Assembly: GCA_029204225.1 (NCBI GenBank)
Contig: CM055102.1
Span: 39,259,014-39,323,013 of the forward strand
DNA length: 64,000 nt
DNA from: Diphasiastrum complanatum
Taxonomy: Eukaryota; Streptophyta; Lycopodiopsida; Lycopodiales; Lycopodiaceae
Direction: 5' to 3'
Shown here: positions 46,462-59,800 of the stretch, piece after piece
Numbering within the stretch: the first letter of the stretch is position 1
Layout: each line of letters begins with the position of its first letter
Program-made: the position numbers and the translations under genes
Notes under the pieces: generated by a model
What the model saw: only the letters and a program-made list of their open reading frames with translations
What the model was told of the DNA's origin: nothing
Databases searched by the model: none

Positions 46462-47559
46462 GATATCAGTGTACTAAAATCACCATGTCCGAACACAGTA
46501 TTGAGATGTGAGAGATTTCAATCTACGATCCATGTTCCCCGATTGCTTGGTAATAATTCCAACGGGCAATGCCAAACCTTCACCCGATTCCAAATTCACC
46601 AAAATATAATCATTGCAAAATTAAAACCTTCGAGAAAGAAAAACTAGCTTCGACTATATTCCACTTCCGATAATGAGTGAAAATCTAGGTAGTGCGTGAA
46701 CTTGAGATGCCTGGAATAATGACTCGCATTTGGCAATCGAACCAGCTGACCTTGAATCATGTCAGTCCTTGTGGAATAAGTTTTGACACTAACACTTAAA
46801 AACGTGTATACATCTTTGCAATGACCAGATATGTAGCTCAGAAAAAGCATATCAGACTTTGAATCAGATGCCAGTCATTCTAAGAAAGACGTACTATTAT
46901 ATCCCGGGGGATGGCAAGGGGCGACACGAGAATCTGTTTCTAAGAGCCAGAAATAGTACACTGTAACTTCCGTGATAAACAATCTCATAATATATTTCAA
47001 TGAAAAGATAAAGTCTAATAAACAAGCCAGCAACCGAAAATTTGGAATCAATCGAGGAATTCGCTATCAAAGCATTATCTAGCAATCTCAGGTTGCCTAA
47101 AAGAATCAACAAACACGATTAAGCAACCATACAGGCAAAACAAACCAGGTTGAAATTGATTATTGCAATTCAGATTCGACAGAAACAAGCCCTATTGAAG
47201 GCTGTTCAACCATTAGGAGCAAACTTTTTTTATCAGATAGACAAAACAAAACCAGGTTTAAATCGATTATTGCAATTCGGATTCGACAGAAACAAGCCCT
47301 ACGGAAGGCTGTTCAAACATTAGGAGCAAAGTTTTAAGCAAAAGGAACAATGCAACACAATGGCCACTGCTGGAATCAAAAGGGAACAGAATCGCAAATG
47401 AACAGCAATGGATCGAAGCAAAACCGCTGTATTATGGATCGATCGACAGGCTTTGATCCAATGAATCAGATATCTACAGGCTTCAATGCTTCCGATCAAA
47501 TATTTACAGGCTTAGATATTGAGCTTCCGAAGGACGACAGATCGATCGAAAGCGGAGAG

Positions 47560-47760
47560 ATGCAAAGAAGAAAGAAGAGCAACAAGAAAGGAGAGTGAAG
47601 GAGGAGAAGGGAAGGCGGGCAATCGATGGCACACGACATCGCTTCCGCCCACCCACTTGGATACTCGCCACGCGTCAGACTCGCCACGTGGAAACGACTC
47701 AACGGTTACAGATAGTTTCCTTTTTGCACGTGGCAGAATCTGAGTGGTTCTAGTATGATC
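47560..47760 (-). promoter_or_regulatory. Probable promoter and 5' leader of the minus-strand gene
   Basis: Two CACGTG G-boxes (47695-47700 and 47727-47732, in CCACGTGG and GCACGTGGC contexts) and a CCACGCGT element precede a minus-strand CT-rich leader (47560-47610). G-boxes bind bZIP/bHLH factors in plants. The link to the exon at 46461 is inferred from order and strand. Confidence 0.5.
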
Positions 47761-47879
47761 TAACGGCGTGCGGCTTACGCTTATGGTGTGTTAAGAATAT
47801 ACGGGGCTCACGATTGCGTCCATTGGTGGGGGAGAGAGTCGGCCTGACATCAGTTTACGAGGTCTATTGGGCCTAATTT

Positions 47880-48540
47880 TGGAGGGGCATGACCCCAGGG
47901 GGGGTCACTCTTTTCAAGGGAAGTGGCCGGCCGCGACTTCTTATCCGGCACATGACTAGTGAAGATGTGCCTCTCAAACTAAAAATTCTACCTCATGCGG
48001 GGGGTGGGGGGAATGTCTCGGTCCAAGGGCCTTCCTTCACACATGAATATCTTGGTCCGAGGGCCTACTAAAATAGGACGGCCTTCCTCCTCAGGCCCGG
48101 CAAGGGCGGAAGGTCCTATGCTCCCAGACCTTCCCTTGCATAAGGTCAAGTAATCCAAAAAAAAAAATTCTTCGAAAACGGTCTTGTGCAAAACTCTGAA
48201 TCTAATAATGCCCACACATAATGCCAATTGCTCAGGTTTGCTTTGTTTTTTGAAAGCACCTCCAGGAGTGGAATATGCATGCAACTTTCTCTTTCCTCCA
48301 AAATCTATCATTCTCTCTCTAGAATGTGCATTATCTCTCTACAATGTGCACTCTCTCTCTACGGAATGTGCGTTCTCTCTCTACAGAATGTGTATTCTCT
48401 CTTCACCTTCTCACCTTGCATTACGTCGTGGAAGGTCGGTGGGCCTTGGGCCTTTCATGCAAGTCGGGGCCTTGCCCTCGGGCAAGAGCCCTCTTTGCAC
48501 AGAAGGCCCTCGGACGGGGCCTTCCACCATACAAAAATTT
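47880..48540. other. GC-richer repeat-bearing stretch
   Basis: Contains repeated GGTCC(A/G)AGGGCCTTCC / GGCCTTCC.CC modules (48018-48110, 48460-48530) in both orientations. Clearly higher GC than its surroundings, with no recognisable gene. Confidence 0.5.
48312..48400 (+). repeat. 22-bp tandem repeat
   Basis: Four copies of CTCTCTCTACAGAATGTGCATT with small changes. Confidence 0.85.
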
Positions 48541-49360
48541 TGGCATAGGTGTTTGCCTATTTCAATCCGAAAGCAAATGAAGTTTCAGAAGATAAGACCA
48601 ATTGCAAATTAAAGTAGGAGGTGCTTGCCTATTTCAATCCAAAATCAAGTTAAGTTTCAAAAAGACAAGACCAAATTGTCAAAAAAAATTGAGAGATTGA
48701 GATTAGGTATTGGAAAAAACTCTTTTCCAATGGCATCGAGACGAAAAGGATGGTGGTAAAAGTCATTCGAGAAATTATGGCAAGCCAATGAAGGCAAAGA
48801 CATAGCTTTGAAAGTAAGACAAATCAATGGTAAATATTACTACATATACGATTTAAATGCAAAAAAAAAATTTGTTTTTTTTTTTTTGCATACATGAGTT
48901 AACGGTCATTATATGCAACATACAACTTGGCAATGCCATTTACGGAGCCAACCTCCTAAGATGTCACTAAACAGTGGTCGGGATTCAAGCCTACACCTTT
49001 CCGGTGGCAATTAACAACTCTATCCATACACAAGAAAAATCTAAGATATGCTTGAAATCTCTAAGGAGTCATCTTATAGGACACATCAAATTATGAATCA
49101 ATACAAATTTAAATATACCATAGAAAACCTTCAGGGATTATGGGTATGTAAGTGATGAACTTTTTATGATTTATGGGACATGTGAACTTGGTATAAGAGC
49201 ATCTGCTTTTGTATGATGGATTGTGACATTTAATTGAATGATAACTTCGTGTTCAAATACCAAAAAGAATTCATTCCCCAACACACAATATACACACAAT
49301 ATAATGAAGCAAATTTGTGTAGAGTATGAAACATGGAGAATCTCACAATTTCATTCTAGG
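48541..49360. other. Unassigned AT-rich stretch
   Basis: No coding homology found. Confidence 0.45.
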
Positions 49361-49363
49361 GCT

Positions 49364-49670
49364 TCATCTCAACTTCAATACCAATGAGCTCATGATTTCA
49401 TAACACTTAAACTTCATGTTGAATTGACTCTCCACAACATTCTTGAACTTTAAAACAACATCAAGGACTTCTTTCCTACTCTTCAGAAGATAGATCCAAC
49501 AATATCTACTAAAGTCATCAATGCAAGTCACAAACATCTTTGCTCCTCCGTTACTCAAAGCACTATTACAATGCAAATCCAAATGTACTAAATGAAAGGG
49601 CATCTTAGATCTTGAGCTAGATCTGTGACTTTGACATTGAACAAAGCTCACCAACTTGCTTCTTTGCCTT
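49364..49670 (-). pseudogene. Copia integrase fragment (minus strand)
   Basis: Encodes PFHLVHLDLHCNSALSNGG, then FVTCIDDFSRYCWIYLLKSR and VVLKFKNVVESQF, the first part of the copia integrase catalytic core (HxDLxGP region with DDFSRY). Stops after CYEI; the D-E second half is absent. Orientation is opposite to the copia remnant at 50.3 kb, so they are separate insertions. Confidence 0.8.
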
Positions 49671-50279
49671 CAAACCACCATTAGAAACAACATATCCATC
49701 ACACAAGAATTTTGTGCAACCTTGAATTTGTCAATCAAGGCATTCATGGATCAAGATTAAGGGGGGTGTTGGATTTATCCCTTCTCCCTAAATCTGTAAG
49801 CTAATCTAGTTCCATTCATGTAGTCCTGATGATTTGAAGTCTTTTAACTTGATTAATTTTTGCAAGTTACTACCTGTAAACAACTCATGAGGAAGCCGCA
49901 ATACTTCCTATTATGAGTCATTATGATCACTACAAGTTCCTGAAAAGAACTTGTAAAGAGTTCTCATCATAACCCGTAATTTGTAACTTGTGACTCATAG
50001 GAAATGAAGACTTACGAGCAACGAGAAAAGATGGCATCTCTAACAAATATTCTATGAGAAATTTCGGTACACAGTGACGTGTGCAACCACCATGAGGCTC
50101 ACGATTGACATTATGGACTAATCCATTCTTTTAGTCATGCCTTGTAATTAAATTTTATGGATATAAATAAGGCACATAGATGCTGAAACAAATATACGCC
50201 AACAAATTGAATGCTTTGCACAATCTCTTGTGTTCTATACAAGCTATTTCAAGAGAAACTGATTCGTGTCATTGGGCAC

Positions 50280-51800
50280 TTCGGGTGAAATGTTGGGACT
50301 CATTTATTGTGATCTAGGTGGCCCGATGTAAACACCTTCTCTTGGAGGTCCATTGTAGTTCATAATCTTTATAGATTATCTATCAAGAAAGACAACAACC
50401 ATGTTCGTCCAGATACATTTGCTTCATTCAGATATTTCAAAAAGATTATAGAGGTCCAAACTAGTATTAAAATCAAGGCTTTTCATAGTCATTCAAAAAC
50501 ATTATATCCTATAAACATATTTTCAAAATTGACTATAATGTTGATGGTACTATTGAATAGTGGAAGGCAAGATTGTAACAAAAGGATTTTCAGAATCGCC
50601 AAGAAACTTTAAGCCTTGTTGCAACTTGCATCTATTGGACTATTGTTGTCTTACGATGTTGTTCGAAGTACATCAAACAGATGTTCGAACTGTCTTTTTT
50701 AATGGTATAATAGAAGAGGGCATCTATATGCAACAATTAGAAGACTATGTGATTCAAGGTAGAAAATTTACATTTGTATGCTACATGGCTTGAAATAGTG
50801 TTTTAGAGATTGGTTCAGCGGAATAAATGCATTATTTTTCATTAATGTTTTTTTTTTCAAACATAGCTTATTAGAATGTTTACTATAAGGCAATTGAATA
50901 ATCAATTATAATCAATATTTTAAATGTGAATGATGCAATATTTTATCGTAATTACAAATAATTGTTGCAAGATGTCAAAGGACAATTGTCTAGTGAGTTT
51001 GAAATGACAAACTTGGGCAATGCACACTACTACCTAGAAATCCAAATTTGCAAAGATAAAATCAACAAAACTTATCTATCTAGGCAAAGATACTCGTAGA
51101 ATATGTTGGTCAAATCTAGTGTAGAAAATTGCAAGGCGATACACCAATGGATGAAGGATTTAAGTTGCTTAAAGGTCAGTGTTCTTGAACAGATGAAGTC
51201 TTAGAAAAGATTGATATGAATATGTTTCCATATCACTCAATCATCTGGTTCTTTGATGTAGGCAATGGTTTGCACAAGGCCAAACATTGCGTTTGTTGTG
51301 AGCACTTTAAGTCAAATCATGACTAATCTTTGAAAGTTGCATTGGAGGCCTTATTAAGAGTACTTCTCTACATTCAAACAACAAATGATATATCTATTTG
51401 CCATGATGATCTGAACCTCATAAAATGAAACATTTTATGAACATTTATAGATGTCGATTGGGCAAAGGATGTGGATGCACATCTATCTATGTTTTCTTGT
51501 TCAACAAAAAACCCCATTCTATGGAATACTAGAAAACAATTCACCATTACATTATTTTTTACATAGGCAAAATATGTTGTAGCCCCTCATACGACCGAAG
51601 AAGCCATATGGATGAGGCAATTACTATTAGATGTAAATTTATCATAGAAAGACCCAATAGATCTAATTTTATGACAATCAAAGTTGCATTGCATTGACAC
51701 TCAATCCAAGATTTCATTCAAAGAGCAATGAAAGAGCAAATATATTGAAATCAAACTTCATTATGTTACAAAAAAAGTGCTAGATAAGTGAAAATTAGAT
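50280..51800 (+). pseudogene. Highly decayed copia pol
   Basis: Scattered blocks in all three frames. Integrase-like DLGGP and FIDYLSRKT lie near 50.31-50.40 kb. RT starts at 50560 (KIVTKGFSESPR, VHQTDVRTVFFNGIIEEGIYM). LGNAHYYLEIQICKD is at about 51.01 kb. RNase H includes EAIWMRQLLLDV-like and DNQSCIALTLNPRFHSKS near 51.68 kb. Blocks are in the right order and spacing for a near-full pol, so it is an old insertion with many indels. Confidence 0.75.
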
Positions 51801-52587
51801 AGCATCTAGCGACATCGTCAAGAAAAATGCCTTTTTTATCACTTATAATTTTAATCAATTTTGTATGTCCTTTCATTAGTCATCTTGTTTAATCTTGCAT
51901 ACTGGTTAATATCACCTAGGCATAGTTACTACTTGCTCTTATCGGCTAAAACTTAAAAAAATTGTGGTTTTTCTATACTCATATTTCCAACTGAGTTTCA
52001 ATAAATTTGCTAGTGATCATTACAAGATCTATTTTTGTATTCTTACCTTTCTCAAACAATTTTAAGAAATCCAGCAAACTACAAAATTCAATAATTTTTT
52101 GAGATCTAATTGAAAACTACACAACCTACTAGTTTTAAGTCATATATAGTAGTTTTCTACTTTATTTATGCTCCACATAGACCAGTTACTTGCAAGATTC
52201 TCCTTAATAGCCATGTATGCTATCCTTTATCATCTTTATACTAGATTCAAGTAATAGATTAACTACTCAAGATATACAATTACATTGCTAATCGATTGAT
52301 CTTCAAGTGTTTTTAAAAAATGTTTCATCACAGATTTTCTAAATTGAATCACTATTTTCTATCTGAGCCTTGTTGACTCCTAACTCGAGTGTTGTGCATC
52401 TATTGGAGTCCCTACCCTACTACTCAAATTACCTCGCAATTGATTGAATATGATCTAAGTGATATCCTAAGCCTATTTGAGCAATTTACCTATCAAATTG
52501 CCTCTTGACTAATGGAATATGCTGTAAGTTGTATCCCAAGTGATATCCTAAGCCCATTTGAGGCATTTAGAGTCAAAATATCTTAAT
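51801..52587. other. Unassigned AT-rich stretch
   Basis: No coding homology found. AAGTGATATCCTAAGCC recurs at 52462 and 52538 as a small direct repeat. Confidence 0.45.
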
Positions 52588-53180
52588 TCTCAGAAATTGT
52601 GAACTCCTGCAACTTTGTCACGAAGCGAAGCGAAGTGAAGTGAAGCGAAGCGAAGCAAAATGAAACGAAGCGAAGGTCGAAGGACGAACATAACTCAAAA
52701 ATTCTAAAGCACGAAATGAAGAGAAGGGCAAAGGGAGAACAATTCACGAAAGTCAAACCTACCTCGAGGACCAAAAGACACGACACGAAACAAAACGAAA
52801 AGAAAATGAAGGAAAATATTTCGCGCTGCCAACTGGCAGCTCAACGGGCGTGGTGTTGTATTTCATGCTCAGCTGAAAGAGTTAGCAATAACAGAGAATA
52901 ACTAACTAGTTGATTAGCATTAACTACTCTTCTAATTCCATGTTTAGCTATCTTGTAAACTCCACACAGTGGAGATATAAACACAATTTGGATCAATGCA
53001 AAAATAGAGAAGGAAAAAGAAGAGATAGAGCAGAAAAAGATAGAGAGATAAAAATAGTTGTGCATGAAAGTCTGCCAACGAGCAGAACACAACGATTGAG
53101 CTGAGTGTCAAGCCGCCAACGAGCGAGACACTGATCATCTCACTCCAAACTCAAAAATTGATAATGCAACTGCTCTCTTC
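52588..53180 (+). repeat. Copia-5 5' LTR (3' end truncated)
   Basis: Matches 56238-56814 closely. The match breaks at CTCTCTTC (53180), where the 3' LTR continues for another 71 bp. The LTR end, primer-binding site and gag start have therefore been deleted. It has an expanded GCGAA/GTGAA tract. Confidence 0.85.
52621..52676 (+). repeat. GCGAA pentamer array in the LTR
   Basis: About ten degenerate GCGAA/GTGAA units here. The 3' LTR has only three to four (56271-56290), so the array has changed length since insertion. Confidence 0.85.
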
Positions 53181-55415
53181 GAAGGCATTTGGTAAATGAC
53201 TGAACTCACAAAGGTGCAGCCTCTAGAGGGAGACCCGAGGAGAGCTGAGTGGATCAGAAAGGATGAGCGTGCAAAGGTGATCATCGTTTCATCCATCAAT
53301 GAAGAACTACTCATGCAGATTGAAGACTGTGAAAGCAGCCATGCAACATGGGAAAGACTAAAGCAGAAGTATGAAGTGAAGACTTTCGCTTCATTGATGC
53401 ATCTTCACAATCAGCTGCAATTTATATGATGGGATGGCGACCAGTTGGATCAGCACGTTGAGAAGATCAGAACAATCTTCGCTCAACTCGTTGCATCTGG
53501 ACAAGTACACCAGGTCCCAGCACCACAACAACTGACGTACTTCATGAAATCTCTACTTGTGTCCTATCAGTGGTTGAGAATGCTCATACTGAGTCTACCA
53601 GATATGACATTCGACAAAGCAATTAGTCTTGTCGCTAATGAGAGACTGATGAGGGACGAAGGAGAAGGAAACAATAATAAAGATAAAGCTCTTTTCACAA
53701 AAGGAAAGAAGAAGAACAAGAACAAGCCCATATTCGACAAGACAAAGTCATCGATCAAAGGCAATGACAATCAAGAATTTTCCTCTTGTGATCATTGTCA
53801 CAAACCAGGACACACAGACAACAAATGCTGGTTCAATCCAACAATACCTTGCATGCACTACAAGAAGAAGGGGCACTCTGCATATGATTGCAGATTCAAC
53901 CCAAAAAGAAAAAACAAAGCTGACAAAGCAAATGTTACAGAGTCATCCAAGGATGCAGATAAAGGTGACAAAGTTTTTACAATACTTGATGAAGCTTCAC
54001 CAAGCTACACTGAACAAGACTAGGATGTAGTCATTAATTTAGGAGCAACCTCTCACATCACTTGCAACAAAAGAATCTTGATTGACTTCAGAGAACTCGA
54101 AAACAACAGATCAGTGATTCTAGGTTATGGGAGCCAACACGATGTCAAGGGCATCGGGACTCTACAATTGCGAACACTGTCAGGTCAAGCAAAGCTGCCA
54201 GGAGCACTCTACGTACCTTCACTGAAAAAAGACCTGCTATCAGTCTCCAAGATGGCAGATCTTGGAATTTGACTTTTGTTCGATGGAAATACATGCCGAA
54301 TGATTGAGAAAATAACAAACAAATTGCTGACAATTGGATGCAGAGAAGGAAATCTCTACCAAGCCAAAATAATCAGCAATCCTGAAAGCATACTAAATGC
54401 ATCAAAAAATGAAGATCAGCCCTGGCACAGAAGAATGTATCATCTGAACATGAGGAGCCTGTATGACATGAGCAAGAAAGACATAGTCACAGGTCTAAAG
54501 ATATCTAGATCCGATATCGAGTTCTGCGAAGCCTGTTAGAGAGGCAAGCAGCATCGGAATCCATTCACACATGAGAAAAGAAGAGCCAAAGAAGTTCTTG
54601 AGCTCGTCCACTCATATGTCGGTGGACCGATGAAAGTTGATTCGCTCTCAAGATTGAGGTATTTCCTGATGTTCATTGATGATTACAGCCGGATGACAAC
54701 GATCTACTACTTGAAGAAAAAATCTGAAGTGTTTGACTCTTTCAGGAAGTTTGTGGCATTTGCAGAGAGACACACCTTAAAGAAGATTCAGATCATCAGA
54801 TCTAACAATGGAGGTGAGTACAAGAGCACAAAATTTTTTAAATTCTACCAAGGATAGGGGATAGAGCATCAATTCACTCCTACATACACACCCGAATATA
54901 ATGGTGTCTCAAAAAGAAGAAACAAAATGCTAGTCGAAGGAGCCAGATCCATGATGGCACAGGCTCGATTGCCAAGTCAATTTTGGGTTGAGGCAATAGC
55001 TGCAGCAGTACACCTACAGAATAGATCAATAATGACAGCTTTGGAAAACAAGACACCATACAAAATGTGGACATGTACAAACTTTGATCTGTCTTACGTG
55101 CGTATATTTGAATGTACAGCATACAAGCACATTCCAAAAGAAAAAAGAAGCAAGTTCGATGATAAATCAGAACAAACAATCATGGTCGGGTACTCGAACG
55201 AATCACAAGTGTACAGACTCTACAATCCAACCATGAAGAAGGTTGTTTCGAGTAGAGATGTGAAGTTCGATGAGTCCACATTCCCTGGACTGAAGGATAA
55301 AAAAGGCCATGAGATCGTCACACTACTACCAATTCAAGAGGGAGATCGAGGACCAACGTCAAATCAGAATGTTGAGCCCCAGATAAATGCATTTGAGTCA
55401 GTCAGAGTACGCTAG
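53181..55415 (+). pseudogene. Copia-5 gag-protease-integrase in one frame
   Basis: One uninterrupted frame register over 2.2 kb, broken only by stops at about 53193, 53427, 54021, 54270, 54537, 54855 and 55413. Gag is UBN2-type (ATWERLKQKYEVKT). The nucleocapsid has CDHCHKPGHTDNKC and a second knuckle C-M-H-Y-K-K-K-G-H-S-A-Y-D-C. The protease active site DSG is changed to N-L-G (about 54036). Integrase has WHRRMYHLN, a zinc motif with CEAC, FIDDYSRMT, IRSNNGGEY and FTPTYTPEYNGVSKR. The catalytic D of the R-x-D-N-G motif reads N. The C-terminal GYSNESQVYRLYNP is present. The RT is missing after 55410. Confidence 0.9.
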
Positions 55416-55419
55416 AAAA

Positions 55420-56210
55420 GTGCTGAAGCAGTATCGAATGAAGGACTGCAAAGAAAAAGCCACACCGATGACAGCTGGAGCAAGATTAATGAAGTAGGAT
55501 TGCCCTAAAATAGAGGAAGAAAAGCAAAAGATGGAAGGTATACCCTACCAAAACCTGATTGATAGTCTGATATGTACCTTACAATTTGTACCAGACCCAA
55601 TTTGGCTTTCTCTATCTATGCTTTAAGCCAATTCTCTTCCAATCCTAGCATGGTGCATTGGCAAATGGCGAAACGAAACATACAATATCTGAAGGGTACC
55701 CAAAATATGGGATTAACCTACAAAGCAAACAATGAAAGAGAAGGATTTGAGCTGCATCACTACAATGATGCAAGTTGGGCGAGCTGCAAAGATGACAGCA
55801 AGTCTGTGACAGGAGGATGGTCAATGGCGTGAGGAGCAGCAATCAGTTGGATATGCAAAAAGCAAACCTTGGTAGCTCAATCCTCATGCGAAGCTGAATA
55901 TATCGCAGCTTCAAAGGTGGCGAACGAGATAGTTTGGTTGCAGATGATGTTGGAGGCAATTGGCATACCACAAGGAGAACCATGTACGATGATGATGGAT
56001 TCTCAAAGTGCCATATACCTGTCCCAGGATCCTGTCTTTCATTCAAAGACAAAACGTACACCTCTGAAGTACCATCACATTCGAGATCTGATCTTGAAAG
56101 GAGAGCTCAAGGTCTAGTACATAGAGTCTGAAGACATGATTGCAGATCTACTCACAAAGCCGCTCGACAAGCCACTCTTCACAAAGCAAAGAAAGCAATT
56201 GGATTAAACA
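55420..56210 (+). pseudogene. Copia-5 RT tail and RNase H
   Basis: It restarts at the RT connection region (KVLKQYRMKDCKEKATPM), shifts frame near 55560 and continues as MYLTICTRPNLAF. It then reads ASWASCKDDSKSVTGG, SSCEAEYIAASKVANEIVWL, MDSQSAIYLSQDPVFHSKTK and DMIADLLTKPLDK. This is the copia RNase H with its catalytic residues in place. Stops at 55830 and 56115. The RT palm with YVDD is deleted. Confidence 0.9.
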
Positions 56211-56228
56211 TACAAAGTTGCAAGGTTC

Positions 56229-56237
56229 AAGAGGGAG
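56229..56237 (+). other. Polypurine tract of Copia-5
   Basis: AAGAGGGAG immediately before the TG of the 3' LTR. Confidence 0.75.
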
Positions 56238-56885
56238 TGTCAAAAATTGTGAGCTCTTGCAACTTTGTCACGAAGCGAAGCGAAGCGAAGCTCGAAGGAC
56301 GAACATACCTCAAAAACCCTAAAGCACAAAATGACAAGGGCGAACAATTCGTGAAAGTCAAAGATACCTCGAGGACCAAAAGACACGACACGAAACGAAA
56401 TGAAAAGAAAACGAAGAAAAATATATTGCGCTGGCAGCTGGCAGCTCAACGGGCGTGGTGTCTTGTATTTCACGCTCAGTTGAAAGAGTTAGCAATAACA
56501 AAAAATAACTAACTAGTTGATTAGCATTAACTACTCTTGTAATTCTCTGTTTAGCTATCTTGTAAACTCCACACAGTGGAGATATAAACACAATCTTGGA
56601 TCAACGCAAAGATAGAAAAGGAAAAAGAAGAGATAGAGCAGAAAAAGAGAAGAACAAACAAAGATAGAGAGATGAAAATAGTTGTGCATGAAAGTCTGCC
56701 GACAAGCAGAACACAGCAATTGAGCTGAGTGTCAGGCCGCCAACGAGCGAGACACTGATCATCTCGTTCCAAACTCAAAAACTGATAATGCAACTGCTCT
56801 CTTCTCCATCTTCTTGTTTTTCATCTAGAATGGTTTGTGTTCTGTGATCTGTAGTCGCATGCCTAGGATCTTGAAAGCTTTCACA
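56238..56885 (+). repeat. Copia-5 3' LTR
   Basis: Begins TGTCAAAAATTG and ends about TTTCACA. It matches the 5' LTR up to 56814. A TATA-like GGAGATATAAACAC lies at 56578. Confidence 0.8.
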
Positions 56886-59800
56886 TAAGAAAACCAAAAG
56901 AAAACAATATGTTCGCGAAACCAATCAGTTCGCGACATTAACCAAATGCTCAAATATATCATTTTCATTTAAATCTAGCATCAACAAAAGAATATCTTTT
57001 ATGTGTGTTAAGTCTGTTCTCAAGTGTCACTATGCAAGTAGTCTGACATTATCTTTATCATGTTCATTAAAAATTTATAATGTTTAACTTCAAAATTGAT
57101 TGCAACTCTTCTTCAATCCTAGATAATAAACTTGACATGCATACTTACGTAAGAACTCAATAAGCCACCAATCTTGCCTGAGGTTTGAATACATGCAATG
57201 GAATTGCTTATTGGTGTTGTCCATAACTTCTTAGTCTGGTGACTAACCAAAAATGGGAGAAGGGATACTCTTCAAACAACGATCACATGGGTTTGTGAGA
57301 GGATAATGTCAGGTGGGATATTTGACATTTCTCATGAACTGGACCTTACAGATCTAGAATAATTGACTTCTAGATGATATATCCTAGATTGAGAGGAAAT
57401 CAAATTCAATGATTGGATTTTCTTCTACTTCCTCTTTATCTCTTCTCTTCTCTTCTTTCTCTCTCTCCTTCATTCTTCTCCCTATTGCTAGCCTATATGT
57501 GATGCAAGAAGTGCAACTTAGTGCAGCTGCTCAATAATCACTTTTTCCATACGGTTTCTTGACAAATATGCTTGAGGCATGCACATGGATCCTTGAATTT
57601 AAGTGAACAAGACATGCACCAGGTAGTTGAAGACCCTCGAAAGGTATCAATAGACATGAGTATTGTGTACTTTTCACATGTGTGGGGATAGCCCAAACAA
57701 TGTGAATGATCTCCTAAAGTGTATGTGATTGCACATACATCTATCACCAGCAAGATACAGGCAAACTAGCTAGGAAAATCTAAGGCAAGAGCACTTGAAC
57801 ATGCATGAATCATTCATCATTCATCAAACACATTGAGAGGCAAATTGTGATGAAAAAAACTAAGTACAAAAGTGGCTTGCTCTCGGGTAGAGAGAAAATA
57901 CATGATGTAGCTCTCGGGTAGAGAGAGAGTGTATGAAAAATTATGTGTAGAATCAAGATCTCTCCAAAAAACTCAATGTAGAATGAGCTCTGTCTCACTC
58001 TCTCATAGTAGCTCGAGATCCAAGAGAGTAAACAATGGTGAAACATGATTGGACCTCTAAGACATCACCTCTTACTAAGATTGTACGACCTATATGCCAC
58101 CTCTTACAATGATTGGACCATTTTGGTGCACCTCACTTCATGATTGGTCCATATTAGCAAATGAGATCAAGAGGTGCTATGTCACTAATCCTCTAGCATC
58201 AAGCCAAGTGTAAGCAACCTACACTATCGTGATCTAATCCAAGTCTAAAATTGGCCTAATCACTTAATTACAAGTGTGCAAGGACTGGTTTTTATAGAGG
58301 ACCCCCAAACCTCAAGATTAAGGCCTATTGACTAATCAAACTTATCATGAATGAACTAAGTGACTATGACTACTCTCCACACGTGGGAACATGCTTCACA
58401 CATGTGTGAAATCAATATGTATATGAAATTGCAAAATGATCAAGCTATTTAGATTTTGTCAGATCTTCACAAGTGCTAAATAAATTATGTCAAGCTCCCC
58501 TAACTTAATTGAATCCCAATAGCTTAATTATAAGTGGAACTATAATTTCCATTAGTTGATCGCCAACTAATGGGGGCTTAACTGTAAGGTCACCCCACAA
58601 GAAAAAGGAAAAAAGAGCACAAGGAATCATGATACCAAGGATGTATGTTTCATTCGGATGTCCGACATTGTTTTATAATATTTCACAATAACAAGCATGT
58701 GTAACAATAGTTCCAATAAGTACACCTATGTGCAAAAACGTCATATAAATCACCAATGCATTTTCTGGAAGGGGCATATGCCTAGAGATGATCAAAAACG
58801 TTCTTTGAAGCTACAAGCTATTTGAAGCAATCCCCAAAGAGAATGAACAAGTCAATTTCCTATAGTGTAGATATGATGTTCTTTGACTTCCCCACAAGAT
58901 TCCCTAGATGGTCTTATAACTCCTGCTTTGCCATGTAGTTTCTACAAGACATTGCAAAAGATAAGCCCTGCTTTACATAGAGATGTTATTTGGTACTTCA
59001 ATGGATTGACCTTAATATTGCATAAAGTCTTTACCTTATAGTAGATTATTTGAAGTATGTTTTATCAACCCATTTAATGACTTTTCTATGCTTAATGTGA
59101 ATCATGCACTAGATGTGCATGTGTTGTGTCAATTTGGCTCTCTCCCATTACACCCAAGGGGTGTTGTGATGAAGGCATCCAAAGATATGGTCTAGACCCA
59201 AGTTCTTTATTATTACCACACGAGGATCTAGCAAAGCATGCTCATGTATTTTTTGGTTAAGTTATGGACCGAGGAGTTCTATGTCAAAATCCTAATGGGG
59301 ATGTAATTTTGTGTCGTCAAACATGGTCCTCTAACAAGGTAGTCCTCCATAAGAGACTTTATGAAATGACACCCCCCACACCCACTCACCCACCCCCACC
59401 ACCCTTGGTGTAAACAATGTGCTTGGGAGGTGTGGGTCATCAATATATAAAACTTGGAATGAGAATATGTAATTTTGAGCTTAACGATTTCTTGCTTGAG
59501 ACTTTGATTTTCAAACCTGCATTATGCAAGTTCAATTCTTGCTTGTGATATGTTGATTTTGCTTTCAAATCCTCTTTCTATCATCTAGGTTGTTAGATCA
59601 ATGCACTAGTGTAAAAAGATTTATGAAATGGGGACAAGCCTCGTATGGATAGGAATGCATTTTAGAATCGATATAGCATATTAGCAACGTAAACACTCAC
59701 CACACTAGCCTATATATTATGGACCATTTTGAAAGCAATACGCCAAATGGGCAAGTCTTCCTAAGTGACAAGTTGGATAGTTGGAAGTTTTAAGATGACT

